From Fredinandcohnia onubensis (GTDB taxonomy: Bacteria > Bacillota > Bacilli > Bacillales > Bacillaceae_L): a stretch of DNA of 64,000 nucleotides. Of the stretch, positions 36,267-45,707 are shown piece after piece. The position numbers were made by a program, and so were the translations under genes. The first letter of the stretch is position 1. The number at the start of each line of letters is the position of its first letter. The notes below the pieces were generated by a model, which saw only the letters and a program-made list of their open reading frames with translations, did not search any database and had not been told where the DNA came from. Where the stretch lies: assembly GCF_002734215.1 (NCBI RefSeq), contig NZ_NSEB01000011.1, forward strand, positions 310,001 to 374,000, written 5' to 3'.

Positions 36267-37216
36267 TACTTCACTGCTCCAGCTTCCACCGGGACAGAAA
36301 CCGTTGATAGCAGTTCATGTATAACCTGGCGATTTGTTTTCTTTAGTGACCCCTCCATCGTGAGCACCAGCCGATGAGAAATGACATATGGAGCCATATA
36401 TTTAATATCCTCTGGGGTTACAAACATACGCCCATCCAAATACGCTTTTCCTTGAGCAGCCTTCATAAGTGCTAGAGTCCCCCTCGGACTGACTCCCACT
36501 TCAACATCAGTATGCTTTCTTGTTGAGTGTACGATTCTTAGTAAATAGTCTTCTACTTCATCAGAAAGTTTCACTTGCCCGACCTCAGCTTGCATCGATA
36601 TAATCTCTTCTTTTATAAGGACCTCCAAAATTTCCTCAATCGGATTATTTTGACGATAGGTTCTCATAATTTGCTTTTCCTCTTCAAAGCTTGGATAACC
36701 TAAATCAATTTGGACAAAGAAACGGTCCATTTGCGCCTCAGGCAATGGAAAAGTCCCCTGCTGTGATTCGATTGGGTTTTGAGTTGCGATCACTACAAAC
36801 GGTGATGGAAGTTTTAACGTTTCTCCATCGATCGTTACCTGACGCTCCTCCATGACCTCGAGCAAACTTGATTGAGTCCTAGGAGTTGCACGGTTAATTT
36901 CATCGGCTAATAGAATATTAGTCATTACCGGACCAGGGCGTAGCTGAAATTCCTGCTCTTTCGGATTAAAAAATTGAATCCCAGAAATATCACTAGGCAG
37001 TACGTCTGGTGTAAATTGAATGCGCTTAAAAATACCACTAATAGACTTTGCAAAACTCTTCGCAAGCATCGTTTTTCCCGTACCAGGAACACTTTCTAGT
37101 AAAATATGACCTTTATTAATAAGGGAATTTAGGACAAGTTCAATCACTTCGTCCTTCCCAATGATGACTTTCCCAATATTCTCTTTGATTTTTAGAACAT
37201 TCTCTTTTGCAGACAT
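36266..37216 (-). CDS. MoxR-family AAA+ ATPase
   Basis: This 316-residue AAA+ ATPase of the MoxR group has Walker A GTGKTMLAK, Walker B LLADEINRA, sensor 1 ATQNPIE and the arginine segment VSPRGTLALMKAAQGKA. It corresponds to B. subtilis YeaC. It is the first gene of the operon with DUF58 and DUF4129 proteins. MoxR proteins act as chaperones in assembling multi-subunit enzymes or metal sites. The target here is unknown. The ATG at 37216 follows AGGGGGCA. Confidence 0.9.
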   Translation of the reverse strand: MSAKENVLKIKENIGKVIIGKDEVIELVLNSLINKGHILLESVPGTGKTMLAKSFAKSISGIFKRIQFTPDVLPSDISGIQFFNPKEQEFQLRPGPVMTNILLADEINRATPRTQSSLLEVMEERQVTIDGETLKLPSPFVVIATQNPIESQQGTFPLPEAQMDRFFVQIDLGYPSFEEEKQIMRTYRQNNPIEEILEVLIKEEIISMQAEVGQVKLSDEVEDYLLRIVHSTRKHTDVEVGVSPRGTLALMKAAQGKAYLDGRMFVTPEDIKYMAPYVISHRLVLTMEGSLKKTNRQVIHELLSTVSVPVEAGAVK

Positions 37217-37323
37217 AATTGCCCCCTGTTTTTATTAAATTATTAATCATGTGACAATTTAAATTTATCAAAAATGTGGGTATTTTCCAACATAATTATC
37301 CTGCATTGTATGAATTTTGTCCG

Positions 37324-37353
37324 TAAAAAAAAAAAGAGAGTACTAAACTCTCA
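37324..37353 (-). terminator. Second tandem terminator after ptsG
   Basis: GAGAGT pairs with ACTCTC around TTAGT, followed on the minus strand by a run of eleven or more T. It lies downstream of the main ptsG terminator and just before moxR. Confidence 0.75.
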
Positions 37354-37367
37354 TTGCGCTCCTTTAA

Positions 37368-37412
37368 ATAAAAACAGACAGACCCCTAGAATTAACCATG
37401 ATCTGTCTGTTG
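37368..37412 (-). terminator. Terminator of ptsG
   Basis: ACAGACAGA pairs with TCTGTCTGT across a loop of about 20 bases, followed by TTTTATTT on the minus strand. Confidence 0.82.
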
Positions 37413-37418
37413 TATTGA

Positions 37419-39446
37419 TTATCCTTTTGTAATCTCGATGATATTTTCTTCAGAAAGATTTATGTTTCCTTGCTTTTTAAGAACGATTTCTTCGCCCTCT
37501 GCAAGGTTTGTAAAGACAATTGGAGTAATAATGGACGTTGCATTTTTCTTAATAAAGTCTAAATCAACTTTTAAAAGTTGTTGACCTTTTTCGACCTTAT
37601 CATTCTCAATCACAAACGTTTCAAACCCTTGTCCTTTAAGATTAACTGTGTCAATCCCAACATGAATCAGAATTTCTCGGCCTGAATCAGATAGAATCCC
37701 AATCGCGTGTTTTGTAGGGAACAAGTTGATTACCTTTCCATTAACAGGTGAAACAATGACACCTTCAGATGGTACAATTGCAAAACCATCACCCATCATT
37801 TTACCAGAAAACACCGCATCTGGAACTTCAGTAATTGGCTTTATTTCACCTTTAATAGGCGAATAAAAACGATCAACACTTTGTTGTTCACTACTTACTG
37901 GATTTGTTTTTTCAATTTGGTTCGTTTCTACTTCACGGGGTTTCTTTCCGTTCATTACGTCTTGCATTTGGCTTTTAATTATTTCAGAACGTGGTCCAAA
38001 AATGGCTTGAATATTATTTCCAACCTCTAGCACACCAGCTGCGCCTAGTTTTTTCAATTCATCTTTATCCACATTTTTTATATCGTTCACAGAGACACGT
38101 AGTCGGGTGATACATGCATCAAGATGGGCAATATTTTCTTGTCCACCCATTGCATTCATGATGTTATAAGCGAGATCTCCAGCCTGACCTTTCTTTTCCT
38201 CTTCACCTTTTACTTCGCGTCCAGGTGTCATGAGATTAAACTTTTTTATTGCAAAACGGAAAACAAAATAATAGATAACTGCAAAAACGAGACCTACTAA
38301 TATAGCAATCCACCAAGGCTCTCTACCTGGCAATATACCAAATAAGAAAAAGTCAATTCCTCCACCGGAGAAGGTGTAGCCGATATTAACACTTAAAGCT
38401 GTCATTAAAACAAATGATAATCCGTCCAGCACTGCATGGATTAAGAAAAGAATAGGTGACACAAACATAAATGAAAATTCAAGTGGCTCTGTGATACCCG
38501 TTAAGAACGATGTTAAGGCACCTGAACCTAATAAACCAGCTACTAATTTTTTATTTTCCGGACGTGCAGCATGATACATGGCAAGCGCAGCAGCCGGTAA
38601 ACCAAACATCATAATTGGAAATTCACCAGCCATAAAGTTACCAGCGGTAATTTCCACTCCATCTTTCAATTGTGAAAAGAAGATCGTCATATCTCCCCTA
38701 ACGACTTGACCAGATGCGGTTGTATAAGAACCGAATTCATACCAGAACGGCGCATGGAAAATATGATGTAAACCAAACGGAATTAACAATCTTTTTATAA
38801 ATCCAAAGAAAAACACAGCAAAATACGAACCTTCTTCTATCAACCAAAGTGACGCACTATTCATTGCCTCTTGGACTGGTGGCCACACGACCAATAATAA
38901 AAGACCGGCTATAAAAGAAAACGCGGCAGTTGCAATCGGAACAAATCGTTTCCCTGCAAAAAAACCAAGAAATGAAGGCATTTCAATATCATGAAAGCGG
39001 TTATAAGCAAAAGCAGCTATAAGACCAACAATAATACCTCCAAATACACCTGTTTGTAATGTAGGTATTCCTAATACAGATGATAAAGCAGGATTATCAG
39101 AAAGCATATCAGGAGTAACTCCCTGCCATGAGCTCATTACCTGATTTAGAACTAAATAACCGACTAATGCAGCAAGTGCTGCTGCACCATCTCCAGCTAA
39201 ACCAATCGCTACCCCAACTGCAAAGAGAAGGGCTAGATTACTAAATATGATTCCCCCAGCATCCTCCATTACCGAAGCAATAAGTTGAATCCAATCAGCT
39301 TCTAGGAACGGAAGATATTGAAGCATTGTTTCTTGCTGCATCGCATTTCCTATTCCAAGTAATAGACCTGCTGCTGGTAAAAGGGCTACAGGAAGCATTA
39401 GCGCTTTACCAATCTTTTGCAGGACACCAAAAACTTTTTTAAACAC
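37419..39446 (-). CDS. ptsG: Glucose-specific PTS permease EIICBA
   Basis: This 675-residue membrane protein imports and phosphorylates glucose. The EIIC domain (about 10-400) has the [12 protein letters not shown] motif. The EIIB domain has the phosphorylated Cys445 in DACITRLR, and the EIIA domain has His595 in ILIHVGIDT. The linker order C-B-A matches B. subtilis PtsG. The leader contains a GlcT antiterminator, and glcT lies immediately upstream. Unlike in B. subtilis it is not followed by ptsH-ptsI. A MoxR operon follows instead. Confidence 0.96.
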   Translation of the reverse strand: MFKKVFGVLQKIGKALMLPVALLPAAGLLLGIGNAMQQETMLQYLPFLEADWIQLIASVMEDAGGIIFSNLALLFAVGVAIGLAGDGAAALAALVGYLVLNQVMSSWQGVTPDMLSDNPALSSVLGIPTLQTGVFGGIIVGLIAAFAYNRFHDIEMPSFLGFFAGKRFVPIATAAFSFIAGLLLLVVWPPVQEAMNSASLWLIEEGSYFAVFFFGFIKRLLIPFGLHHIFHAPFWYEFGSYTTASGQVVRGDMTIFFSQLKDGVEITAGNFMAGEFPIMMFGLPAAALAMYHAARPENKKLVAGLLGSGALTSFLTGITEPLEFSFMFVSPILFLIHAVLDGLSFVLMTALSVNIGYTFSGGGIDFFLFGILPGREPWWIAILVGLVFAVIYYFVFRFAIKKFNLMTPGREVKGEEEKKGQAGDLAYNIMNAMGGQENIAHLDACITRLRVSVNDIKNVDKDELKKLGAAGVLEVGNNIQAIFGPRSEIIKSQMQDVMNGKKPREVETNQIEKTNPVSSEQQSVDRFYSPIKGEIKPITEVPDAVFSGKMMGDGFAIVPSEGVIVSPVNGKVINLFPTKHAIGILSDSGREILIHVGIDTVNLKGQGFETFVIENDKVEKGQQLLKVDLDFIKKNATSIITPIVFTNLAEGEEIVLKKQGNINLSEENIIEITKG

Positions 39447-39499
39447 GGTTTAAAACCCCCTACTAATTTTTCATTCTCATGAGGTAGTCGCATAAACAT

Positions 39500-39631
39500 A
39501 AAAAAGGCATGAGAAAGAGGTTAATCGAAAGAAGTTACGCGAATAATATTCCCCCAATAAAGGGCAATATATCCTGTCATACTTATTTCAATCATTCTCT
39601 TTACTCATGCCTGATCGAATCAGTAACACGT
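39500..39631 (-). promoter_or_regulatory. GlcT-type RNA antiterminator and terminator before ptsG
   Basis: On the minus strand, 39631-39601 carries the ribonucleic antiterminator core GTGTTACTGATTCGATCAGG. Its GGCATGAG arm pairs with CTCATGCC (39513-39506), followed by TTTTTT, giving a terminator with a long loop. Binding of unphosphorylated GlcT to the core would block the terminator when glucose is taken up. The layout follows B. subtilis ptsG. Confidence 0.9.
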
Positions 39632-39646
39632 TAAAAACAATGTATA

Positions 39647-40489
39647 CTATTTAATTTTCTTCTGAAGCCTTTGCAGATGCATCGTTATATAGACTGCTTC
39701 TGCGTCAAAAACTGGTTTCTTCATCGCTTGCTGTATTACCTTAATGAGTTTCCACGAGAGATTATAACATAACGGATATTCTTCTTTCAAGAGAGCAGTG
39801 ATTTTTTCTGGTTCTTCTACTTTTTCTCCCACTTTTACACGTTCAATGACGAATCTCAAATGTCGTACAAGTCTCATATAATCAATGCTCTGTTTGTCGA
39901 TCACCATTTTCAACTGATCCTCTACCAACTGAACTAATTTTGTCATTAGTTGAGAATGCTGATTTACTTCAGATAATTCTTTATTGGTTATTGCACTGTG
40001 GATGTGAAGGGCGATAAAACCAGCTTCTCCCTCGGGCAAATGTATATTACATTCTTCTCTAAATAATTCCATTACTTCCTTGGCAATATCGTATTCCCTA
40101 GGATACATGGTTTTCGTTTCTATTAAAAAAGGATTTCGGATTTCTAACCCCTGTGAAACCCTGGCAACAGTATACATCAAGTGATCGGTCAAGGCTACAT
40201 GGATATGCTCATTCAACGAAGCATCTGTTCTGCTTTTGATTAACTCAATAGCGGAAATAATCACACTCTGTAAATCATCCTCTAAGTATGGTAGAAGCTT
40301 AATATAGTTCGTTTGTATTTTTTCATTTTTCAGGACGAACAGCTTTTCTACGCTAGCCGCTTCGAGCACCTCTTTCTGCTTTCGGTTAAAGCCGATGCCC
40401 TTTCCTATTAAAACGACCTCCCCATAGTCGGAGTGATCTGCAATGACGACATTATTATTCAAAACTTTAGATATAGTAATGACGGACAT
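39647..40489 (-). CDS. glcT: Transcriptional antiterminator GlcT
   Basis: This 280-residue BglG-family antiterminator has an N-terminal RNA-binding domain (SKVLNNNVV...VLIGKGIGFNRK) and two PTS regulation domains with conserved histidines (SLNEHIHVALTDH, IALHIHSA, and the second copy near the C-terminus). It senses glucose through phosphorylation by PtsG/HPr. I choose the ATG at 40489, which gives the family N-terminus and follows GGGGA. It is adjacent to its target ptsG and should also control the separate ptsHI unit. Confidence 0.94.
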   Translation of the reverse strand: MSVITISKVLNNNVVIADHSDYGEVVLIGKGIGFNRKQKEVLEAASVEKLFVLKNEKIQTNYIKLLPYLEDDLQSVIISAIELIKSRTDASLNEHIHVALTDHLMYTVARVSQGLEIRNPFLIETKTMYPREYDIAKEVMELFREECNIHLPEGEAGFIALHIHSAITNKELSEVNQHSQLMTKLVQLVEDQLKMVIDKQSIDYMRLVRHLRFVIERVKVGEKVEEPEKITALLKEEYPLCYNLSWKLIKVIQQAMKKPVFDAEAVYITMHLQRLQKKIK

Positions 40490-40642
40490 CTTAATTCCCC
40501 ACTTTTTGACTTTGACATACAATTCATATCGTATATGAGAGAGAAAAAGAAATCAATATTTTTACCTTGTAATGAATTGTGTTAATCATGTGAAAGTCAA
40601 AGTGAACGAACAAAAAGAAGGAGTTTATTTCAACTATCCTTT

Positions 40643-41911
40643 TTATAATGTCTGTCTGACAGGTAAAGTAATGATAACTTTTGTGCCTAACCCAACCTTA
40701 CTCTGAATACTAAAGTTTCCTTTATGGTCTTGGATAATCTTGTTACTCATTGTGAGCCCAAGTCCCATACCTTTTTCTTTTAATGTGAAAAATGGTTCCC
40801 CAATTTTTTCAAGTCTCTCTTTAGGGATACCCACCCCTGTGTCAATCACTTCAATTTGAACATGATCTCCCACTACTTTAGTACGAATTTTCGTTCTTCC
40901 TCCATCTGGCATCGCATCAATTGAATTTTTAATGACATTGACAAACACTTGGATTAATTCATTTATATCGCCATAAAGAACAGCATGTTCAGCGTCATTT
41001 TCCACGATAACCTTGACATTATATAGGGTAGCTTCGTGTGATGTGAGCTTGATGACATAATTAATCAGTTCTTTTAATTCGAATTCCTTTAAGGTTTTGC
41101 TTTGAGGCTTGGAAAATACGAGTAATTCACTCACAATCTGATTAATCCGATCAAGTTCTGAAAGGATAATATCGGAAATATGAGATGTTGATTCATTCTT
41201 TTCCTTCTGCAATTGGACAAAGCCTTTAATCGTCGTAAGTGGATTACGTATTTCATGGGCTATTCCCGCAGCCAACTCACCTACTACAGAAAGTTTCTCC
41301 CTTCTTAGCGCAAGCTCTTCAGCGGCTTTTACTTTTGAGATATCACGACCAATTGTTACCAGACCTTTTCTTCTTCCTTCATCGTCGAATAAAGGAACCT
41401 TGATTACATCAAATGTCTTGATTTCTCCACTTAGGAGAGGAAATGATTCTTCCACACGAGTAGTCATTCCTTGTTTCCATGCTTCCTCATCCGAGTCAAC
41501 ACAACCTAAGAATGGCTCTTTAAAGAACGGAAACATTTCTGCCAGTTCTTTATCTGTTTTGTTTTTATAAGGTTTACCATGAAGTTGGTAGAGGTCTTTT
41601 CCATATTCATTTACACGGATCCACCTACCCTCTCCGTCTTTAAAACAGACAAAATCAGGCATCGCATTAATAAGTGTCGACAACTCATTTTGTTCCTCTA
41701 TTGCCTTGATATAGGCATCATGTTTCTTAATAATAAGATGAATAAGAACGGTTGTGAAAACGACAAAGATCAACCCTTTACCGATTTGATAATAATTATC
41801 ATAAACGGAAGGAAATAGATCAATCACATATTCAGAGAAAGTTATCCATATTAGGCTTGCCAAGAAATAGATAAGTAGCAATCTCTTCTTGAAAAGTGTT
41901 TTTACAGACAT
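40643..41911 (-). CDS. Membrane PAS sensor histidine kinase, sporulation-kinase type
   Basis: This 422-residue kinase has two N-terminal membrane helices (about 8-30 and 40-62) with a very short external loop. These are followed by a PAS domain (PDFVCFKDGEGRW...), a HisKA domain with AAGIAHEIRNPLTTIKGF and an ATPase domain with DTGVGIPKERLEKIGEPF and GMGLGLTM. The layout resembles KinC-type phosphorelay kinases. No response regulator is adjacent. I choose the ATG at 41911, six bases after GGGGTG. A longer in-frame start exists at 41989 with no ribosome binding site. Confidence 0.85.
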   Translation of the reverse strand: MSVKTLFKKRLLLIYFLASLIWITFSEYVIDLFPSVYDNYYQIGKGLIFVVFTTVLIHLIIKKHDAYIKAIEEQNELSTLINAMPDFVCFKDGEGRWIRVNEYGKDLYQLHGKPYKNKTDKELAEMFPFFKEPFLGCVDSDEEAWKQGMTTRVEESFPLLSGEIKTFDVIKVPLFDDEGRRKGLVTIGRDISKVKAAEELALRREKLSVVGELAAGIAHEIRNPLTTIKGFVQLQKEKNESTSHISDIILSELDRINQIVSELLVFSKPQSKTLKEFELKELINYVIKLTSHEATLYNVKVIVENDAEHAVLYGDINELIQVFVNVIKNSIDAMPDGGRTKIRTKVVGDHVQIEVIDTGVGIPKERLEKIGEPFFTLKEKGMGLGLTMSNKIIQDHKGNFSIQSKVGLGTKVIITLPVRQTL

Positions 41912-42059
41912 GACAAGCACCCCACTACCATTTGACAACAAGAATATTTTCCTGTATAATAAAAATTTGTTCCCTATTAACTTTAACATAATTATTATAT
42001 ATAGATATAGATAAATTTAATTTTACGTTTTATCTTTTACATTTGAGAAAGACTTATTC

Positions 42060-42225
42060 ACACTGGACCGGCTTCGGAGCCGAAAGGACGAAAGAGAGGT
42101 AGGGCTTTCGTTGTTTAAGATTTTCAAAATCTACCGCGGCATGTATGTATCATCAATTATGTAAATAAAGTTTTATTACGCTCAGAAATTAGAACCAACC
42201 GTGTATATACGGTTGGTTCTTTTTC
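42060..42225 (+). terminator. Structured gap ending in an orphan plus-strand terminator
   Basis: The 41912-42228 gap holds GC-rich hairpins (GGCTTCGGAGCC near 42071; CGAAAG with CTTTCG further on). At 42191-42225 it has AGAACCAACCGT paired with ACGGTTGGTTCT and TTTTT on the plus strand. No plus-strand gene precedes it. On the minus strand the T-run is poor, so as a terminator for the VOC gene it would be weak. Confidence 0.5.
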
Positions 42226-42228
42226 GTT

Positions 42229-42984
42229 TTACAATAAATACTTAGCGCCGTGGAGACTAATCTCCTTTTGTGCTTTAGGTTCTATTCCAACTAGAAAAGG
42301 ACGTTCCCCTCTTGGATGTTCCTTTAAGCTAATAAAGTATACATCGATTGTGTCAAAATGGACCTTTATTGCTTTTTGTTCAGTACCCGGTATCGTTGAG
42401 TTATCAACTGTGCCATTTAATACTTTTGCCCAAATATCTGCAAGATTTTCTGCCTGTTCCACAGCGTATGCAATGAAGGAAATGGATTTTGAGTCTGGAA
42501 CATAAACCTCTTTTTCAATAAGCTCTTGTTCCCTAACTTTATCGTCATCCCCCCACTCAATGAAAAATGGCATTGGCTGGGTAAGATCAATAAAGAGCAT
42601 CGACCATTGGAGAAGGGAGCCATCTGGTCGCATTCTGGAGCCTGGGAAAGGTCCTATTGTTTTGATGCCTTTTTGGGTAAGTTCCTGGTTGGTTTGATCT
42701 ATCGAGTTGGTCCGAAAGGCAATTTGTGAAAGACCTTCTCCTCGTTTAAAGTCTTCATACAAATGACGGCTAAACGGGTGACTACCTTCCTTTGTAACCT
42801 CTAGATGGTTAATCCCAATCCATTCGATATAGGCAAGATTTTTAAAATAACAAAGGGTATTATAGGTCCCCCAAATCTCGTGATTACCACCTTTTGCCGT
42901 ATGGAAACCAAGAAGTCGAAATGCTGTCATTGCCTCAAAAGGATCATTAACATAATGGACAACATGGTCAAAACGAATATCCAC
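42229..42984 (-). CDS. VOC/glyoxalase-like domain protein
   Basis: This 251-residue protein has two vicinal-oxygen-chelate-type halves. The first, FDHVVHYVNDP...EWIGI, contains a potential metal His and Glu, and the overall pattern fits the Glyoxalase_3 family. The second half starts near SISFIAYAVE. Such proteins are often of unknown substrate. The ATG is preceded by GGGAGATGA. It is a single gene and its neighbours give no functional hint. Confidence 0.75.
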   Translation of the reverse strand: MDIRFDHVVHYVNDPFEAMTAFRLLGFHTAKGGNHEIWGTYNTLCYFKNLAYIEWIGINHLEVTKEGSHPFSRHLYEDFKRGEGLSQIAFRTNSIDQTNQELTQKGIKTIGPFPGSRMRPDGSLLQWSMLFIDLTQPMPFFIEWGDDDKVREQELIEKEVYVPDSKSISFIAYAVEQAENLADIWAKVLNGTVDNSTIPGTEQKAIKVHFDTIDVYFISLKEHPRGERPFLVGIEPKAQKEISLHGAKYLL

Positions 42985-43022
42985 CCTATCATCTCCCTAG
43001 CCTATTTTTAATACATTTTATC

Positions 43023-43060
43023 ATAAAAAAATAAGACCCTTACAATCGGGGTCTTATTTT
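43023..43060 (-). terminator. Terminator of tcyP
   Basis: AAATAAGACCC pairs with GGGTCTTATTT on the minus strand, followed by TTTT. Confidence 0.9.
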
Positions 43061-43069
43061 TCACTTCTC

Positions 43070-44452
43070 TTATGCACCCAGTTGTTGAGATGGGTTTGTG
43101 TACGTTTCAGTGTCAAGTTCTTTCGTTACTTTACTTGTCAGAACACCTGCTGTCATACTACCGCTAACGTTCAGTGCTGTACGTCCCATGTCAATTAAAG
43201 GTTCAACAGATATTAATAAACCTGCTAATGCTACTGGAAGGTCAAGTGCTGACAATACGAGAATGGCAGCAAAAGTTGCTCCTCCCCCAACACCAGCAAC
43301 ACCAAAGGAACTAATTGCTACAATTACTACAACTGTTAAGATAAAGGTTGGATCCAATGGATTGATACCAACTGTTGGTGCAATCATTATCGCGAGCATC
43401 GCAGGGTATACACCTGCACACCCGTTTTGTCCAATGGAAAGTCCAAATGAACCTGCAAAGTTTGCAATTCCTTCTGGAACACCTAAATCATTTGTTTGTG
43501 CTTTGATGTTAAGTGGTAATGTCCCTGCACTACTACGAGACGTAAACGCGAAAGTTAACACAGGGAAAGCCTTCTTCACATACGTAATCGGATTTAATCC
43601 AGCTAATGTAATTAACAATAAATGAATTGCAAACACAATCAATAACGCAACATAAGATGCTACAACAAATTTACCAAGCTTATAAATCGCACCATAATCA
43701 CTCGTAGCTGTCACTCGTGTCATAATCGCAAGTACTCCATACGGAGTTAAACGTAAAATTAACGTTACAACGCGCATGATCACCGAATAAAGGGCATCGA
43801 TAATTTTCGCAAACAATTCTGCATTCTCAGGATCTTTGCGACGAACTCCAAGGAAAGCAATTCCTATGAACGCTGCAAAGATAACAATAGCAATCGTTGA
43901 TGTGGAACGAGCCCCAGTAAAGTCTAAGAATGGGTTAGCAGGCAATAAGTCAACAATCTGTTCTGGGAATGTTTTATCTTGAATACCCGCATATCGTTCT
44001 TCTATCGAAGCACCTCTTGCTTGTTCAGCCTCTCCAGCTTCGATTTGAACAGCCTCTAAGTCAAATGCAACCGTTGTTCCAATTCCAACAAGTGCTGAGA
44101 TTGCAGTTGTACCTATTAGAATTCCAAGGATCAGAACACTAATTTTTCCGATATTATTTGCCAATTTCATTTTTGTAAAAGCTGATACAATGGAAATGAA
44201 CACTAGTGGCATTACGATCATTTGTAAAAACTTCACATAACCATTTCCGACAATATTAAACCAACTAATTGACTCAGAAATGATTTCTGAATCAACACCA
44301 TAAATGAGTTGTAGGACGAGACCAAAGACAATCCCTAGTCCAAGTGCTGCAAATACACGTTTTGAAAACGAGACATGTTTTTTCTGCATATAAAACAATA
44401 ATAGTAGTAATAAGACCATAAAAACGATATTTACAATACCAAGTAAACTCAT
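43070..44452 (-). CDS. tcyP: L-cystine symporter TcyP
   Basis: This 460-residue sodium/proton-dependent symporter of the dicarboxylate/amino-acid:cation family imports L-cystine. It has many hydrophobic helices and the segments FTSRSSAGTLPLN, GQNGCAGVYPAML and VAGVGGGATFAA, which match Bacillus TcyP closely. It is a single gene with a strong promoter at 44488-44516. In B. subtilis tcyP is repressed by CymR when cysteine is present. No CymR site was identified here. Confidence 0.93.
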   Translation of the reverse strand: MSLLGIVNIVFMVLLLLLLFYMQKKHVSFSKRVFAALGLGIVFGLVLQLIYGVDSEIISESISWFNIVGNGYVKFLQMIVMPLVFISIVSAFTKMKLANNIGKISVLILGILIGTTAISALVGIGTTVAFDLEAVQIEAGEAEQARGASIEERYAGIQDKTFPEQIVDLLPANPFLDFTGARSTSTIAIVIFAAFIGIAFLGVRRKDPENAELFAKIIDALYSVIMRVVTLILRLTPYGVLAIMTRVTATSDYGAIYKLGKFVVASYVALLIVFAIHLLLITLAGLNPITYVKKAFPVLTFAFTSRSSAGTLPLNIKAQTNDLGVPEGIANFAGSFGLSIGQNGCAGVYPAMLAIMIAPTVGINPLDPTFILTVVVIVAISSFGVAGVGGGATFAAILVLSALDLPVALAGLLISVEPLIDMGRTALNVSGSMTAGVLTSKVTKELDTETYTNPSQQLGA

Positions 44453-44487
44453 ATGTATTACCCCCTTTTTATTTACTAATGTATTAA

Positions 44488-44516
44488 AATATAATTGCTT
44501 ACTGACCTTACGTCAA
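44488..44516 (-). promoter_or_regulatory. SigA-type promoter of tcyP
   Basis: On the minus strand TTGACG and TATATT are separated by exactly 17 bases, 36-64 bases before the tcyP start. Confidence 0.7.
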
Positions 44517-44561
44517 GTACAAAATAGCCTAATTCCAAATTTTTATGGATTTCCCCTCAAA

Positions 44562-44598
44562 TTTAATACGCCTAGAACCACATGATTCTAGACGCGTT
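44562..44598 (-). terminator. Likely terminator of the DUF2201-like fragment
   Basis: AACGCGTCTAGAA pairs with TTCTAGGCGTATT on the minus strand around TCATGTGG, followed by AAATTTG. The stem is long but the T-run is weak. Confidence 0.5.
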
Positions 44599-44608
44599 CA
44601 TCCAATCT

Positions 44609-45016
44609 TTATGCAACTTTTATAGCCTTGCCAAACGGGACTTTTGGTACATAATCATCTGGTACAAGCCAAAACACTTCAGACTTTACATCTAACTCAT
44701 CGTAAAAATAACCGGTAACATCGGTTATATAAAAAAGCGTATCAATTTTCTCTTCGTCCGCCCATTCCAGTACCTCAGTATAGGAGGACTTGCCATGCGT
44801 ATAATATTTAATGGTAGGGTTTTGAATCGCTGTGATGGTTCTTATTTTAAAATCTGCTTGGACTAGCTGTGTTTCTGGGATCATTTCACCAAAAAACTTT
44901 ATGATATTGTTTATCAAAACTGAACGGACCTGATTGGTTGATGTATCAACTGCTATTGCTATTTTTTTGCCTTTACGGTCCTTAAGTAAACCCATTAGTG
45001 ACCTTTGCCATCTCAC
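44609..45016 (-). CDS. VWA-like DUF2201 C-terminal fragment
   Basis: This 135-residue product has the form of the C-terminal VWA-like domain of DUF2201 metallopeptidase-like proteins: IAIAVDTS at the start, ADFKIRTI, then DTLFYITDVTGYF and a final PKVPFGKAIKV. The usual family proteins are about 400 residues, so the N-terminal two thirds are missing. The start is a GTG at 45016 with weak GAGG upstream. It may be a truncated remnant, since a hairpin-rich repeat lies directly upstream, or a stand-alone domain. No MoxR partner is adjacent. Confidence 0.55.
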   Translation of the reverse strand: MRWQRSLMGLLKDRKGKKIAIAVDTSTNQVRSVLINNIIKFFGEMIPETQLVQADFKIRTITAIQNPTIKYYTHGKSSYTEVLEWADEEKIDTLFYITDVTGYFYDELDVKSEVFWLVPDDYVPKVPFGKAIKVA

Positions 45017-45077
45017 GCATCCTCAACTCCTCATGCATAATCACCAAAGGATGATTACCTGTCTACCTTAAGCGACT

Positions 45078-45245
45078 AGAAACTCGAGAAATTTCAACTC
45101 CTCCGAAGAGGCAAAAGGCGCCTCTTAGTCGGAGTCTCCGACGCACAGGAAGTGCTAGTGCCGACTTTACCACAGGACGTGGTGCCTTAGTCGGCCAATT
45201 TTCTCGTCTCTGGGCGAGTCGCTCTCAGTTTTCTCCTTGGCTCCA
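45078..45245. repeat. Hairpin-rich intergenic repeat element
   Basis: This dense set of GC-rich inverted repeats includes GAGGC with GCCTC, GTCGGAGTCTCCGAC, and ACCACAGGACGTGGT, with AGTCGG recurring three times. The same ACAGGACGTGG hairpin occurs at 50412-50426. It is non-coding and looks like a dispersed structured element of the Bacillus type. The family name is not known to me. Confidence 0.5.
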
Positions 45246-45353
45246 CTATTTTGTCTCGTTTTTCGGCCAAATATGAACGGTTTAAATAACAATACTTGGA
45301 TAGGTTATCGGCGTGCGCAAAGGTAAAACTATCAATAATTGGGGGAATGAAAA

Positions 45354-45632
45354 ATGAAAATTACGAAACAAGAGTTAGTTCAAAAACTTGAATCAAATAA
45401 CGGATATGGATTTGTTGAATTAAATGGTGTACTGCATGAGATTAGACTCCTTGCTGGAAATCAAATTGCTTTTTCAGGTGCATGTTGGAGATGGGAACAA
45501 ACAGAAATGCCATCATCCAATGGGGACTATAACGTGGTAACAGATGTACTTATAGAAGGGGAACCGGTTATACCACGTTTTCCTACTCAGGATTCCTATG
45601 AATTCTACGAAACGGTTACAGATTTTTCATAA
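45354..45632 (+). CDS. Small hypothetical protein
   Basis: This 92-residue hydrophilic protein (MKITKQELVQKLESNNGYGFVELNGVLHEIRLL...) has a central CWRWEQTEMPSSNGDYNVVTDVLIEGE segment. No membrane or signal segment and no family are recognised. The ATG is preceded by TTGGGGGAATG. It is 75 bases before the thioredoxin-like gene and may share its transcript. The sequence composition is like its neighbours. Confidence 0.6.
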   Translation: MKITKQELVQKLESNNGYGFVELNGVLHEIRLLAGNQIAFSGACWRWEQTEMPSSNGDYNVVTDVLIEGEPVIPRFPTQDSYEFYETVTDFS

Positions 45633-45707
45633 GCATCTTTGTGGTTAGATTTTCCTTTTTCATTTATAGTAAATGCAAACAAGTAAAAATTGAAGGAGGA
45701 ATACATA

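Noticed and set aside
42107-42163. 17-codon TTG-started peptide after AGAGAGG
   Set aside because: It is too short, has a TTG start and no supporting conservation. The structured RNA explanation fits equally.
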